Notes: generated by a model not told the origin, from the letters alone. Positions 34,364 to 46,288 are shown, counted from the stretch's first letter. The stretch: DNA of 64,000 bases from Polytrichum commune (GCA_950295325.1 OX485806.1:44139169-44203168); one strand, 5' to 3'. Made by a program: numbers and translations.

Positions 34364-36327
34364 TGTTGAGAACAACATTAAGAAGCACAAATAAGGCACA
34401 AATGGAACTAAGAAGTGAAGACAGATCTCAAAACCATCACCGAATGAAGAAAGCTTGGACACTGGAAGAGGAAGCCGAACACTGGAGAGAAGCTCTCGGC
34501 TTCGGGCTTAGGGTATCGACACGGGAATAGGCCTCTTTCCCACGGCCTTACAAGGAAAACGCGCGGCTTTGGGTGCCGCTACTCACGGAGATAGGGTTCC
34601 CAACCCCGGGAATGGGCTCCCAACGGGTTAGCAAAGGGGATTAACTAATTAACATAGGAGACTATTATATGTAAGCATGTTAAGGCTTATAAGAGGAATA
34701 TATATAGGGATTTTAGCAAGCATTAGCAAGTATACTTATTAGCATAAGTAAGTAGGATTTTGATCAAGGATGATTGTGATTTATATACGGAAAGGCATTA
34801 TGACGGAGTATATAGGAATGTGGCAATCTTTTGAGAACATGATTATGGAATGTAAAATGTTAGATATGCATTATGAGCATATAGAACAAGTTAGATTTTA
34901 CAAACCATTTAGAAATCAATCAATTATGAAGACTTGATTGGATTCTTAAAAGCATGTAGCTACAACAAAGATATAGTAAAATCTTCATACTACAAACATT
35001 AGGGTAGTGAAACGGTTATAACCGTTTAAGATAGGAGTCATCTACATATATCAAAGATAGCTAGTATCTATGGAAGTGGAAGATAACAACTACTCTTAGT
35101 ATAGATTTTGGATAGGGAGAAAAGACTATATAAGGGAAGCAAATTAGGAGACTATCACCTCATTTTCTATACAACGAAGTTATCTTAAATTTGAGTGTCA
35201 AGAATCACTTGAAGCTTTTGTAACTCTCATCTCGAGGAATTTTTGCAATACACTTATCTTTTCTACAAATGCGTGTGATCTTTCTACCTCTCTCAATTTG
35301 AACTACGAGTCGTCAATGGTACTTCGTAGCTTAAGTGATTGAGCAACCGAGAGTAGAGTAGATTGAGTAGACTCTTTTGAGAAAGAACTCAAAAGATAGT
35401 GTGAGGGTGAGAACAAAGCGCTCAAGACAAATTGGAGAATCAATGGGACTTTGAGAGAAATTGAATTGAGAAAGCGATTGTCAACTTGAGTGAAGGAAAC
35501 AAGATTATCTCTCAAAGCGGAACTTATCATTGATCTCCTCAAAAGGGAATTATAAATATACATGTGATTGAATGATTGAAGAATTATATGCATGTTATGA
35601 TTTAAGCAAAACAACTTAACGATTGCAACTCCTTCAAAAGAGGAGGAGCTTATTATTGAAAACTACATAATTGACTTATAAGTATTATACATATTATACT
35701 ACATATTGATTGTTGAACTTATGATTAACAAGAATGATGAAGACATTAATTCATATCAAAGTTTGAATACATATGAATGAAGTAATATTAATATAAGATA
35801 ATCTACTTACTACAATTGTTATTGAAGCTTCTTACTTTAAGATTCTTTGTGAGTTGTTGGATGTCATTACAATTTGAAGGATTATCTATTCAAGAGAAGA
35901 TCTCTCTCTCTTGAGCAAAACTCAAGAGAGATAGGTTTATCTTCTCGTCATCAAGAAACACTTTGTAGTAAAAGTGCTTCTTCTCTTAAGATACTTTGTG
36001 AGTTGTTGGATGTCATTAACAATCAAAGAGGAGTTCTTTCTCTTGAATAAACCTCAAGAGAGTTATAATTATTCTTGTCATTAAAACACTTTGAATGTTA
36101 AACGTGACATTGCAAAACAATCAATGATGTGTTCACGAAATTATAACTACTATATGCATACATGTCAAGTTACAATATTATAAATAGTAACACTTGAGCT
36201 TAAAAATGAAGACTCAAGGATATTAGATCTTCTTCATCATTATAAAATTACTATCATTTGTGTGATTAATGTTTATGAACTACTAACATTAAGGATTCAT
36301 ACAATTTATTGAACACTATATTATTAT
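34364..36327 (+). repeat. Family A LTR, second copy, 3'-truncated
   Basis: It starts TGTTGAGAACAACATT and matches 1030-2850 of the first LTR, closely in the last kilobase. It keeps the palindrome (35010-35027), the TATA box (35127-35134) and the internal 150-bp duplication. It stops at about 36327, where the first LTR still has roughly 260 bases to run. The first 140 bases before the GGGCTTAGGGT motif correspond to 450 bases in the other copy, so the two have different histories in that part. Confidence 0.88.
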
Positions 36328-37224
36328 ACACATTGTAGGTAATCGCACTGAGGATTTTGGCACTGGAGGTGGCCAACGTAAGTGGAGGAGAAAACAAGGC
36401 CTATGTCATTGGTGATATTGGTGGTTTGGGTCTTGGTCCAAACATGGCCGTCATAGCGTTTGTCCATGCCATCCATGGATTTGGCCTTCGTATGAGAGGA
36501 AGAGACACCAAGTGGGGGGAGGACAAACATCAGATCACCATCAAAGCGAGGGGGGAGGAAGTTCGCCTCTACAATTCGCAAGGTGTCATAGTCTAGCTTC
36601 TTGAGGATGTTTTTCCTACCGAGCATGGAAGCAAGAGTACGAAGACATTGAAGAATGGACATAAAGGGTGTAGAAGGGGATGGGGGAAGATGACACATCG
36701 GATCAAGGCGTACAAGAGGGGGGGTCACGGAGGGGGGACGGAGAGAGGCCGAAGATGGCTCAACTGTAGGAGTGGAATGAATGGGCTCATCACCATCCGA
36801 TGAATAAAAAAGATGTAGGACAGTGTGAATGCCAGGTTTAATTTTGATACGAACCGCGGGAGGGGGTTGAAAGTGGAAGCGGACGAATAAGGAGGGGTGC
36901 GGATCTCGGTGGATACGTGTGGCTGAGATTCAGGGAGTCCATAGACTCTGTATTTACCTGCGGCGAGTTCCCACACCGATGATCCATTGTCGGCAAGAAT
37001 GGAATTCTCACGCATGGTCAAGGACAACATAGAGGTAATGGGATCATAAATCTCGCGTTCGACCCAGGTTGAACCATCTTGTAAGGAGAACCTGAACTAA
37101 GGTGGAGGGAAGAGACATGTGTAATTTCGTTTGCATCTATAGGAAAGAAGATGTGCACTCCAAAGCCATTGGCATGGAGCTCCGCCATCTCTGACAAAGA
37201 AGGCACATAAGACGAGGAAACCAT
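36328..37224 (-). pseudogene. Unidentified transposon- or gene-like coding region, C-terminally truncated
   Basis: The minus-strand ATG at 37224 (MVSSSYVPSLSEMAELHANG) opens a protein that continues through at least two frame changes to 36328. Sensible blocks in order are VREIYDP-like, FVRFHFQPPPAVRIKIKPG, DPMCHLPPSPSTPF, LKKLDYDTLRIVEANFLPPR and, at the end, STYVGHLQCQNPQCDYL. The last carries a C-x3-(N)-x2-C pair that could bind zinc. The end coincides with the edge of the truncated family A LTR. I do not recognise the family. The position, divergent from the next gene, suggests a two-gene unit. Confidence 0.5.
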
Positions 37225-37424
37225 GGAGATTTATACGGAATCGAGGAAGGATGCCAAAAAGGGAAAACGGGGAACGTCTGACAGAAAGTGGAAAACCCTA
37301 AACATCAATTACATATTGAGAAGAATGGGAGTGCTCACTCTGTTTCCAATGTGTGACTTTGATGTGGTGAGGTTGTGGAAAGGAAATAAAGCGATTTGGT
37401 CTGAATTGCTGGAGGCTTGAACAC

Positions 37425-38390
37425 ATGAAAGAAATAGGCAATTCACAACCTCCGACAACGGAACCATCAAAGAAGAAGAAGAGGAGGCGATCGTCTACAC
37501 ATTACACTGATAAGAAGAGGAAGACAGTGAGGACACAAAAAACACAGTCAATGAAGGCGCTAATCGAGGGCCGTGGGACGCCCGAGGATTTGAGCCAAAA
37601 CAATAAGTACTTGCGGAGACCTTCGTGGAGGTTAAACCGTGAGATTCCTCCTTTTTTTTATCACCGATTGTAGAAAAAGCGGACGGAAGTAAAGCACATA
37701 CAATGGCACAAGTGGAGGAATTGGGAAGTGACAACATCCAAGAGGTCTCACGTGAAGAGACGAACTCTACAAGTGTTGTACGTATTCTTCGGGTTCTCCA
37801 TATATTCAGTTGTCTGAGCACATAACTAAAATGGTACAACAAATTCAACTGTGAAACAACTATCTCTTAAATATTATGGTTTGTCATCATTGTTATAAAC
37901 AATGTTATCTCTTAAATATAGGAAGATGGGGGGAGTGGAGAGAGTCGAAATAGCTACGAAGAAGAAGACAACGTGGAGGTAGCATAACAAATTGAGAAGG
38001 CGTTAGAAGAGCTAAGACCGTTATCGGGACAACCAACGATTCAAAGAAGAGAAAAAATGAAGGCGTCCAAGAGGAAAGCGGCAGAGGAAGATCTGAAATC
38101 AAATTTGCTGGGAGGTCGCGAGAGACCTGAAGGAGGAGGCCCGGAGCGCCAAACCCTAAATGTGGATATTGTGACCCCTGCTTCAAGATTTCTGCGAAGC
38201 AAGGCGGGCGGAACACAAGAGACATCGAGGCGAGGGCGTAGCCGCGGGAAAAGAAAGGCGTAGGTAAACTTAGGTGACTCGAGGAGCACTCCAATAACAC
38301 CGACAGAGGACGGGAGCTCGAAAGATAGTGGCGCGACAATTGGGGCATCAGAGGATGGCTTCCTCCAAGTTTTGGTAAGGTTTCTGAACT
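37425..38390 (+). pseudogene. Lys/Arg-rich coding segments of an unidentified gene (upstream exons?)
   Basis: A frame at 37425-37673 is strongly basic (EPSKKKKRRRSSTHYTDKKR), resembling a nuclear localisation signal. An acidic and then basic segment follows (about 37685-37780 and 37922-38260, with KASKRKAAEEDLKSN and SRRGRSRGKRKA). The two parts are separated by an AT-rich stretch ending TATAG at 37920, a plausible 3' splice site. The segment ends at GTAAGG near 38376, a good 5' splice site. All are on the plus strand, as is the multi-exon gene downstream, so they may be its first exons. No domain is recognised. Confidence 0.4.
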
Positions 38391-38429
38391 CTCCGCCATG
38401 CTATGTTGGTTTAGAAGTGTGCATAATGT

Positions 38430-38875
38430 GAGGTTGGGGGAAAGAGGCCTCGGATCCGAGGCCTCCTTTTGGAGAGGGTTTTTTGGTTTGTAAATTTACA
38501 TGAAATGTATACTTGACTTTGCTCTTGGCCTTGGTGTTCTTTGTTAAGTGAATATGTGAGAGGTAGGGGAAGAGGCCTTGGATCTGAGGCCTCTTTTTGG
38601 AGAGGATTTTTGCTTTGTAAATCTACATGAAATGTCTACTTGACTTTGCTCTGGCCTTGGTATGCTTTGTGTGGTTGAATATGTGAGGTATGGGAGGAGG
38701 CCTCGGATCCGAGGCCTCTTTTTGGAGAGGGTTTTTGGTTTGTAAATCTAAGTGTAATGTCTACTTGACTTTGCTATTGGCCTTGGTATGCTTTGTGTGG
38801 GTGAATATGTGCTCTTGGCCGAGGGTTTTGTTTTTGGAATTTTGAAATGTCTACATGACTCTAGCTTGGCCTTGC
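38430..38875 (+). repeat. About 126-bp tandem repeat with a 22-bp palindrome
   Basis: Three units plus a partial fourth. Each full unit begins with a palindrome centred on GGCCTCGGATCCGAGGCC (38444-38465, a diverged copy at 38572, and 38697-38718). It is followed by TTTTTGGAGAGG, GTAAATCTACATGAAATGTC and TGACTTTGCTCTTGGCCTTGG. Unit spacing is 128 and 125 bp. The array lies between putative exons on the plus strand and so is probably intronic. Confidence 0.85.
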
Positions 38876-38885
38876 TTTCTTTTCA

Positions 38886-41330
38886 GGAGTTTCTTGTATG
38901 TACACTCGCAAGGACAAGTTTGATACCTTGTATCTCATCATGATGGCGGCTTTGAATGTGGTCGGTTCTCGTTTATTCCTATTTGATAATTATATTACTT
39001 TGAATTCAAACTAAATTGTGAGTTGTTTGTTAATAGTTACAAAGATATTGGTAACATGTATGCGTTCTTATTTAATTGTTCTTTGGGAAATTCTAATATG
39101 CTTTCATGTTCTTAGGATTATGAATCCTTTCAAGTTGCATAGGCACAACATCAATATGGAGAGGACGTTGTTCTTGCTGCCCCCACGGTCGATGTTGAAG
39201 CCGCCGAGGTTGAGAGTGTTGATTCTCAAGGCCCAATGTAGGGAGAGGTGATTTCGATAGTTACACGTTTGATTTTTCCACATGTTTTGAGGGTGTTGAG
39301 TTCTTCTGTTCTAAACATGTTTGTCCTATTTGTGTTTTTGTAAGGCTATTGCAATTGGCCAAGATACCATCCTCGCAGTTGCCGACACGGATCATGTTGT
39401 GTGTGAGCTTGAGTTTCGCAAATCACAAAAGGAGGACTCTAATGGTGTTATCCAACACCTCCGGATTAAGCCCACCAGTAAGTCCCGCTTTTCCATTCCC
39501 TTATGCCACCTGCGAGGCCTCCCTCTTGTTCGTCCAATCAATGAGGTAAAAGTGCAATGTTTGGAATGTGAATTTGTAATGGGATATCGAGAAGGAGATC
39601 AAGTAATTTACGTTTCCGCTTTCAACGACGTTCCCGTGGAGCTACCGGTTTCCCCTACGAATATGGCTTCCTAGAGCGTTCTCTGGCAAGAGGCCAATAC
39701 AAAGTTCCATGTCAAGCTCAAGGATGACCCAAATCTTGCACATCTTTGTGGGAAGATATTATTTGTGTGAAAAGGAAAATATCGACTCACAGCATGGTGG
39801 AGGCACATCAACTACAACCACGCCGATGAGAAGAGTTGGTATATTTTGGTGGATTGTATTGTGGTTGACCCCAAGGGATGGACCGGTGTCTTCTTCAACA
39901 CAATGAACGACATTAATTGGTAAGCATAGTCCATTTTTTTTTAAATTCCTCCATTTTTTTTATTAACCGTCCTCACATCTGTTCTCTCAGATCAACTGAG
40001 CATGATTACGTGAAGGTAAATATTTCTGCCAAGATCCTTCGAATTCGTACGTTTGGGAGGTTGGAGTTGTCGAAATTCAAGGATCTCATCTCTCCAGCTG
40101 ACTACAAAGCCTCGGAGAAGATAAATGAGAGTCGCCCTACTTGGTATAATCTAACCGCGGATGTTTTTGTTAAATTCCTTTACAAGGTATTGTTTATGCA
40201 TTCCATCTTCTCCATCTCCCAACCTAGATAATTTTCATGCCGATTATATTTGCTGACAAGGTCATTCATTGCAGAGAAATATTTTTTGCTTAAGCTAACC
40301 TTGCAATGAGGTGTTACCGTGAAACCACACCAGTTGCCAAGAGGAGTACCACTGAGATTTAAAATGTCATGACCAAGGCCCAGAAGAGGACGATCAAGAA
40401 CATTCGGGCACATATTTTGAGAAATACATCTCCATCGTACACCTCAACAATGAGAAGGACTTCTTTCACAAGATATCTCTTCATCAATTTCATGTTTCTA
40501 GTGTTATGAATATTTATTTCATTTGTGTACTCTCTTCAACTCATTTCAATTTTTTGGACGTTCACAGATTGACCGACATTTTAATGAATTTGCCTCGACC
40601 GACACGACAATTGAGAAGTTGCAAATAATTGTCACATGCCCGGTCGAAGCCTCCTTCAAAGCCAAGTAGCTTCATTGGTGGAACGCCCCCCTTCGTGAGA
40701 GGTTGGAGAACAAGTTTTCCATTGACAAGCCTATGAGGGAGAAGGCTTTAAAAGACTAGCTTCACAAGATGTCATTCTGGGCTCATATACATCCATTCCT
40801 CGGTCTTCTTTATTTTGACTTTATTCCTTTAGGTTCATAGCTAATCATCTCACTCATTTCAATTGGAGAAAGAAGTCTCGGTCGGGATTGAAACCTTTCA
40901 AAAAAACCTCACCATCAACATCGATTGGGACGCATCCGAAACTATCTTGCGCCCTCGTGAATACGTTGATCATTGGAGGATTGTCTTTTGGGACAGAGCC
41001 TTCAAGCCTTACCTCGGCGATAAGGCTGACATCGCTTTTGCCAAAGGTGATAACCTCTTGGAGTTCGACGAGAAGGCTATGGCTATCAAACGCATTGCCT
41101 ATCGGTATTGCATTTATCCTCAACTTTTGCACTTCTCCTTCTTCCCATTTCTTGCTCGTTCATGGTTTACGTACCTTCTTGTTTTATTTTGTAATTATAT
41201 TATGAGAGAGTTGGTTGCAAAGAATGCACTGGCATCATCTTCCTTGCCCACCTACCTCTCGGAGTGGGTGAACGTGCTTTCTAGCCTCTGCGTGTACACG
41301 ACCATGCAAACAACCAAGTTCCCTTAGAAG
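38886..41330 (+). pseudogene. Multi-exon gene of unknown family, decayed and 3'-truncated
   Basis: Protein-like segments alternate with T-rich introns bounded by GT..AG. Best-supported exons are 39342-39919, with CELEFRKSQKEDSNG, VKLKDDPNLAHLCGKILFV, YRLTAWWRHINYNH and WYILVDCIVVDPKGWTGVFF (donor GTAAGC); 39991-40186 (acceptor CTCTCAG; LRIRTFGRLELSKFKDLI, RPTWYNLTADVFVKFLYK; donor GTATTG); about 40568-40800 (acceptor TTCACAG; HWWNAPLRERL, FWAHIHPFLG); and about 40873-41104 (TINIDWDASETILRPREYVD, LGDKADIAFAKGDNLLEFDE). Several stops interrupt them (TAG 39672; TGA at about 39765). The gene ends abruptly at the truncated R1 LTR at 41331. I do not recognise the family. The segment K-G-K-Y-R-L-T-A-W faintly recalls the D-G-x-H-R-x-x-A motif of ParB/sulfiredoxin folds, but key residues differ. 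Confidence 0.5.
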
Positions 41331-41463
41331 GTAATAGCTCATGGCCTTACCTTCATGCCTCCTAGTCTCCGTGGGTGGGAGGCGTTCCCAACGCCCGGGG
41401 CCCTCATCCACACTAGGATCACTTGGGCCCTGTCACCAACGGCGCCACAAGTCTCGGGTGTCA
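41331..41463 (-). repeat. Truncated 3' LTR of chromovirus D2 (family R1)
   Basis: On the minus strand it starts TGACACCCGAGACTTGTGG at 41463, preceded by AAGGGGGACCCCAGAG. It is cut off after about 133 bases, where the unidentified multi-exon gene begins. It is nearly identical to the start of the D1 LTR at 32345-32465. Confidence 0.8.
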
Positions 41464-42344
41464 CTCTGGGGTCCCCCTTGTTCCCATGGTGTTTTGGGCA
41501 CAACTCATGGAGAGATGCGCGACACTCACCCCCACCAAATGGAGTCGATGCCCTCATTGACTATACTCGTAGTCGGCACACCAATTCTCAAGTTGCCATC
41601 CTCTATGGTGCGGCATTGTATTTACCTTAAGGCGCGACCCCTACAATGCATATTCAAATTTGGCATAGTCCCAAAGGTGTCGTTCATAGGTGGTCGGTTA
41701 GCGACCTAGGATCTCTCCTCCAAGGACCTAACCTACACTAGACCCACCTACTTTGCGACTCACTTGGGTTGCCCCTCTTTTGGGGCCTCCCCTGTTAGGC
41801 TCCACTGGCCTAACATGACACATCTAGGCGAATCCTAAACACTTCCACTAAGTTGTCTCGGTTGCAACTCCGAGATGGCTTTCCATTGTTAAGCCACGCC
41901 TCGATCGCACGGGGGTGATGCCAAGTCCCGCCCGATTCGGTTCCCACTTTGTTTTTTTGAGACATGGGTTCATGACTCCTATGCGCCAACTTTCGTTAGC
42001 TCGCAGGTAGCACTTTTATGTGCACGCACCATCACCTTGCCCCCGCCCGGACAAACCCACAACTAAGAAATTTCTTGGTTTTATCCAAGGCCCCTCCAAG
42101 CCATGGCCCCCAATTACTCGGCTTACCCAACCTAGTTTGGCATATCTATTCCCCCTCTTCCACTAACCAAGCACAAGTACAAGACTAGGACCTCATCTCA
42201 TATTTTTCTCTTTGCACCACTAAAGTTTGGACTTTATTCCCTCAAGCTAAAGAACAGGTTCATGTTGTGGAGTAATTAGCCTCAAAGCTAAGTGTGCTAC
42301 TAGCGTCTCTCCCCACTAAAGGAGATTAATGTCCTCATCAATGC

Positions 42345-43723
42345 CTACGCTTCATTTTATTGGAATGTCTAGCCTTAGTTTCTTCAAAGTGCTTTACCAA
42401 TTCCTTGGTGTTCATCATGTCTCTTGCCGCAACCCAAGCAACTTCTTTCTTATGGTATCCTCACCATTCCACCAAGTATTCTTTTGTACATTTTCTTTCT
42501 TTTTCACTTGGACTTCCTACACTTGAGGATGCCCTCCTACCTCATGTTCCAAATGACGTCCACAAGGTCGGGAGGTGGCCTAATCACTTGCTTGTGATCA
42601 GGCCACAAGGTGTCGTCCTTAAATGACTTTAGGAATGAGACATGAAATGTCGGATGCACTTTGATCTCGGGCGGTAATTCCAACTTATAGATGTCCTTAA
42701 ACACTTGTTCCACAATGGAAAACGGAACTCCAATTTTGGACATGAATTTTGGAGTGAGGCTTCCGGCTAAGTGAAGTTGTTCACATTCAACAACACCTTT
42801 TGGCCCACCTCATTATCCACTTCGCGTCTTCCGGCATTGACTTGCACTCCGTAGCACCTTCGGGCTTTCTCCACCAACAATTTGGTCATCTCCAAGACTT
42901 GTTTACCATCCTTGGCCAAGTTCTCACCATCTTGGTTGAACTATAGTGTTGAATGTGCCCCCTCGAGAGCTAGGTTAATAGGTTGGAGCGCATCCACTCC
43001 ATAAGCCACCACGAAAGACCACCCCTTAGTAGCCAAGTGCGTGGCTACATTGCAATTACACTCGGCTCGACCCACATAGTCCGCCCAATCTCCTTGGTCC
43101 GCCCCCACCAAGTTCCTCAAGTATTGCTTCAAGACTCCATTCACACGCTCTGCTTTCCCATGCATTTGGGAATGTAATGCCGTGCTAAACCTTAGTTTCA
43201 TTCCGACCTCCTTAGTGAAATGCATTGAAAATGCACTTGTGAACTTTGGATCTTGATCCCACACAATCACTCTTGGCAACCCGTGGTGCCTCAACCATCT
43301 TTTGAGAAAAGGCTATGCGGTCTCCAACGCGGTGGCGATTCCCACAATCGGCACCATGTGTGCCAACTTGGTAAACCGCTCTACCATCAACAAGATGGCA
43401 TCATACCCATGTGACTTCGGCAAACTTGTGATCAAGTTCATGCACATACTATGTCATGGGCCCGGTGGGATAGGCAACAGTTGCAAGAAACCGCCTTGCT
43501 TTTGGTAAGAGGCTCGGTTTACTTGGCACTTCATCCGAGCCTTCACAAAGTGGGCTATATCCTTCTTTTTGCACCGCCAATGGTACTTCCATGACACCAT
43601 TCTATGGCGGTTTTTTCTTTCTCCTCTATGGCCGGCAATAGGACTATCACATTCTTCCTTCGAAACCGATAGCCTCAACTTGCCTTGTGGCACATACACC
43701 CGACTTTGCTTACACTTGAACAT
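42345..43723 (-). pseudogene. Integrase with C-terminal chromodomain of Ty3/gypsy chromovirus D2
   Basis: Read from 43723 downwards: zinc-binding N-terminal domain (GHRGERKNRHRM, then ARMKCQVNRAS, where the first Cys of the usual C-x2-C is replaced); catalytic core (LPRVIVWDQDPKFTSAF with Asp, and HGKAERVNGVLKQYLRN with the catalytic Glu); GPY-like C-terminal region (VFKDIYKLELPPEIKVHPTF then HVSFLKSFKDDTLWP); and a chromodomain remnant (KEYLVEW-stop-GYHKKEVAWVAARDM, about 42400-42480) ending in two stops near 42350. Frames change at least three times. Reverse transcriptase and gag are absent; at 43724 the sequence switches to other repeats. About 880 bases of untranslated 3' region lead to the LTR start at 41463. 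Confidence 0.87.
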
Positions 43724-45356
43724 GGATAGAGAGGGATGGAGAAGTGACCAAGGGGGAAGAGCGTCATCCCCCCCAGTCCACGACTATGGTGGCGGTATGT
43801 CATACAATCCACCTGGTCGCCGAATAGAGAGGGTGTGAATTTCAGTCGAAGTGTAGCTAGGGATGTAACGCAACCGGTCAAGGGCGGCAGCGAGAGACGG
43901 GTGAATCACGACACGGTGAACTATGGAACAAGAAGTCGCCAGGCATGATCGAGCGAAGGATGGAGCTTGGGTACGTTGGGTGAGAGGCTAAGGTTGGGCC
44001 GAGGGCCAACCGCTGCTGGGGTGTCGGCTGAATTCTAGTTAGGTTTCGGTAGGGGGTCGAAGAGGTTGGGGAGGGAAGCTGGCCATCTCTCTCTGGAACG
44101 CTCTCGACAGGAGCCGCACCGGCCAACAACAGGAGGTAGTCAAAAAACCAATGTGTGGCGGTATGCAGGGGGGAAGAGGAGAGTATGTGGTGGAGTGAGG
44201 GTGACTGGATGGATGCTGGGCGGAGAGGGACCCGAACCAAAAATAAGTTGGAGCAAAACATAGTAATTGGGGGCGAATGGGAGGAGGATGGAGGCAATCT
44301 GACCCGAAGCTAGCAATCCAGGAAGAGGGCTGGATGGGTAGGAGGCGGAGGAATGAGTGAGGCAACGACACCAATGCGGTGCCGAGGTGGGGATTGAAGG
44401 TAAGGGGCTAGTTGTGTGGGGAATGGCGAATCACTGGCGCAACCACTCCGATCACTCTAAGATTGCAGAGGCTGAAGAGGGTAAATGAAAATTGCATGCT
44501 GAAGAGGTCGAATTTAGGGAGTAAGATTAAAGTGTTGTATTCGTATCAAGGAAACGAGTGGCAATTCACGGAGTATGGGACTAGTACTCTTCGAATGGCG
44601 AGATGCTGGTGGTTCAGAGTGCAAGCTGCTTGCTTGACGAACTAGTTGGTAGCTCAGCTTAAAGGGTGGCTGCTGAGGCCAGGATGGGAGGTCAGGTGGA
44701 AGTTTGAGGACAGGTGCAGGCCCGAGCTGTGCAGTCCACCTCCGAAACTGCATAATAGAGATGCACATACGATGTCTTTGGCATTTAGTCTACGATGGGG
44801 AAACGGCCTAATGGGAGTAGCAGAACAGGGGATAAGGGGTTAATTGGCTGCCAGGTGGCGAGAATTGGGTGGGTTTGGTAGGAGGTCGGAAGGCCAGTAA
44901 GGGGCATATTGGAGCAGAGGCTGAGGCAGATGGCTCTTAAGGAGATTGGGAGTTCGAGGCTGCTGGCGTCCTTAGAGATCAGCAATAATGAGCCAGGAAC
45001 TAATGGGGTAGGGCGCTGTGTTGGACAATAGGGAGGAAAGGCTGATTAAGGGTTAACCCCCTTGAAAAATATTGTTGGGATTAATGTTAGGTAATTAGGT
45101 AAGGGGGGAGGAATTAGGGGCTTGTAGGGTGTGGGGAATTAGTGATAGGAGAAGATTGTGCTAGGTAGGACAGAGTTTGTGCTCGATGTAATAGCTACAA
45201 GTGTTTTTGAACATTCAAGCATTCAAGCACATCTAGTATTTACGTCCATGGGTGGCGGAGTTCCTCAGTAGAAGCAACCAAAGCAAACAATCGCATGTGA
45301 AGTCATAGACTCCCACCCGGACTTAGACGCATAAGGGTGGGGGTTTAGGGCTCACA
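43724..45356 (+). repeat. Repeat region ending in an R2-type LTR end
   Basis: The last 65 bases (to GGGTTTAGGGCTCACA at 45356) match the end of R2 copy 1, and GGGCTCACA is the exact inverse of that copy's start, TGTGAGCCC. Upstream similarity is not evident, so the left limit is set only by the end of chromovirus D2. G-rich and low in stops on the minus strand, the region yields several long minus-strand frames, none with a domain. It is best read as a diverged or rearranged R2 LTR. Confidence 0.4.
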
Positions 45357-45940
45357 GGAAGGTCAAACTGATTGTCAACATGTGCCAGGCCACTCCCCTC
45401 ACGACTACCCTTGCAATTTTCTTTCCTTTCCGAATGCATTAAATTAACACCTAGAGTTTATGAATGTTGAGGCAAGTTCAATTCTATTGTTGGAATTCAC
45501 TCCGGAGGTAGGATTGCCATCCTCTTCCTTGGTTCATGAACATTCTTCTGTGTTTCATCACAATTGACGTCGCAATTCTCAGCGACAATCCACAAAGTGT
45601 GGCACGGTCAACTCGCCATCAGCAGGGGGTCAGGCTGGGATGTGGGGCGAGCAAGCGGAGTCTCTGGGCCGAATGTACCGAGGCTAAGGGTGGTTGTTGG
45701 CGAACCTAGGGTGGTCAAAGGTAGGAGGGGGCTTCGAATCGTTTTGGGCTAGACAAAAGGTTGCATGTGGTTGAAAAGAGCGAATGTTGACGGATGAATT
45801 GCAGTTGGCATTCCCCGCTAGCTACTAGCGATTGAGAGACAAACTCAACAGGGTCGGAAGGGCTGCTATGACCCCTGGTTGGGGACGTGGGGGCAGAGGG
45901 TGAGCAGGGGCAAGTAGGAAGGATGTTCCCTTAGTCCCAC
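45357..45940. other. Unassigned spacer
   Basis: No gene, terminal repeat or RNA structure is recognised between the R2 repeat end and the short coding remnant at 45941. Confidence 0.35.
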
Positions 45941-46288
45941 TTGCAGGTTGGGGGATGGTACTTGGATTGTTTTGGAGGATTTGTCCCTAGGGAAGAGAAT
46001 CCTCTTTTTGCCAGCCTTGTGAGTAGTGCTCCCGAGGAGAACATTGTCACTTTTGAGGAGCCCGACATCGTTGAGCTTCCTCCTCCTCCGCCCAAGGTAC
46101 CAAAGGGAAAGGGCAGAGCAAAGAAGACCGCCACTCAAACTTTTTCCCAAGTTGCCCCTTCTGGTACTCCCTCAGCCTTTGGTCCACAATCTATTGATAC
46201 TCCTTCTCACAGTGGCACTTCTCTTCTCTCCTTGCCTCACAAGAGGAAGGCCGCTCTCTTGGATACGAGTGCCACATCTTCGGAGTGA
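45941..46288 (+). pseudogene. Coding remnant of unknown gene, cut by the R1 LTR
   Basis: This frame of 115 codons contains FVPREENPLFASLVSSAPEE, an acidic-to-proline stretch (ELPPPPPKVPKGKGRAKK) and a Ser/Thr-rich tail (LPHKRKAALLDTSATSSE). The stop codon is the TGA formed at the very start of the R1 LTR (46286), so the natural C-terminus is lost. The composition suggests a disordered linker with a nuclear-type basic patch. The gene of origin is unknown. Confidence 0.4.

Noticed and set aside
591-36327. Reading 591-36327 as one giant family A element with everything else nested inside
   Set aside because: The two family A parts lack the rest of pol between them, the LTR 5' thirds differ strongly, and several intervening pieces are truncated at both ends. 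A composite of fragments is more economical.
39740-39800. ParB/sulfiredoxin nuclease domain in the unknown multi-exon gene
   Set aside because: Only the G, R and A of a D-G-x-H-R-x-x-A-type motif are kept, and a stop lies beside it. It is too weak to name the gene and is kept only as a hint.
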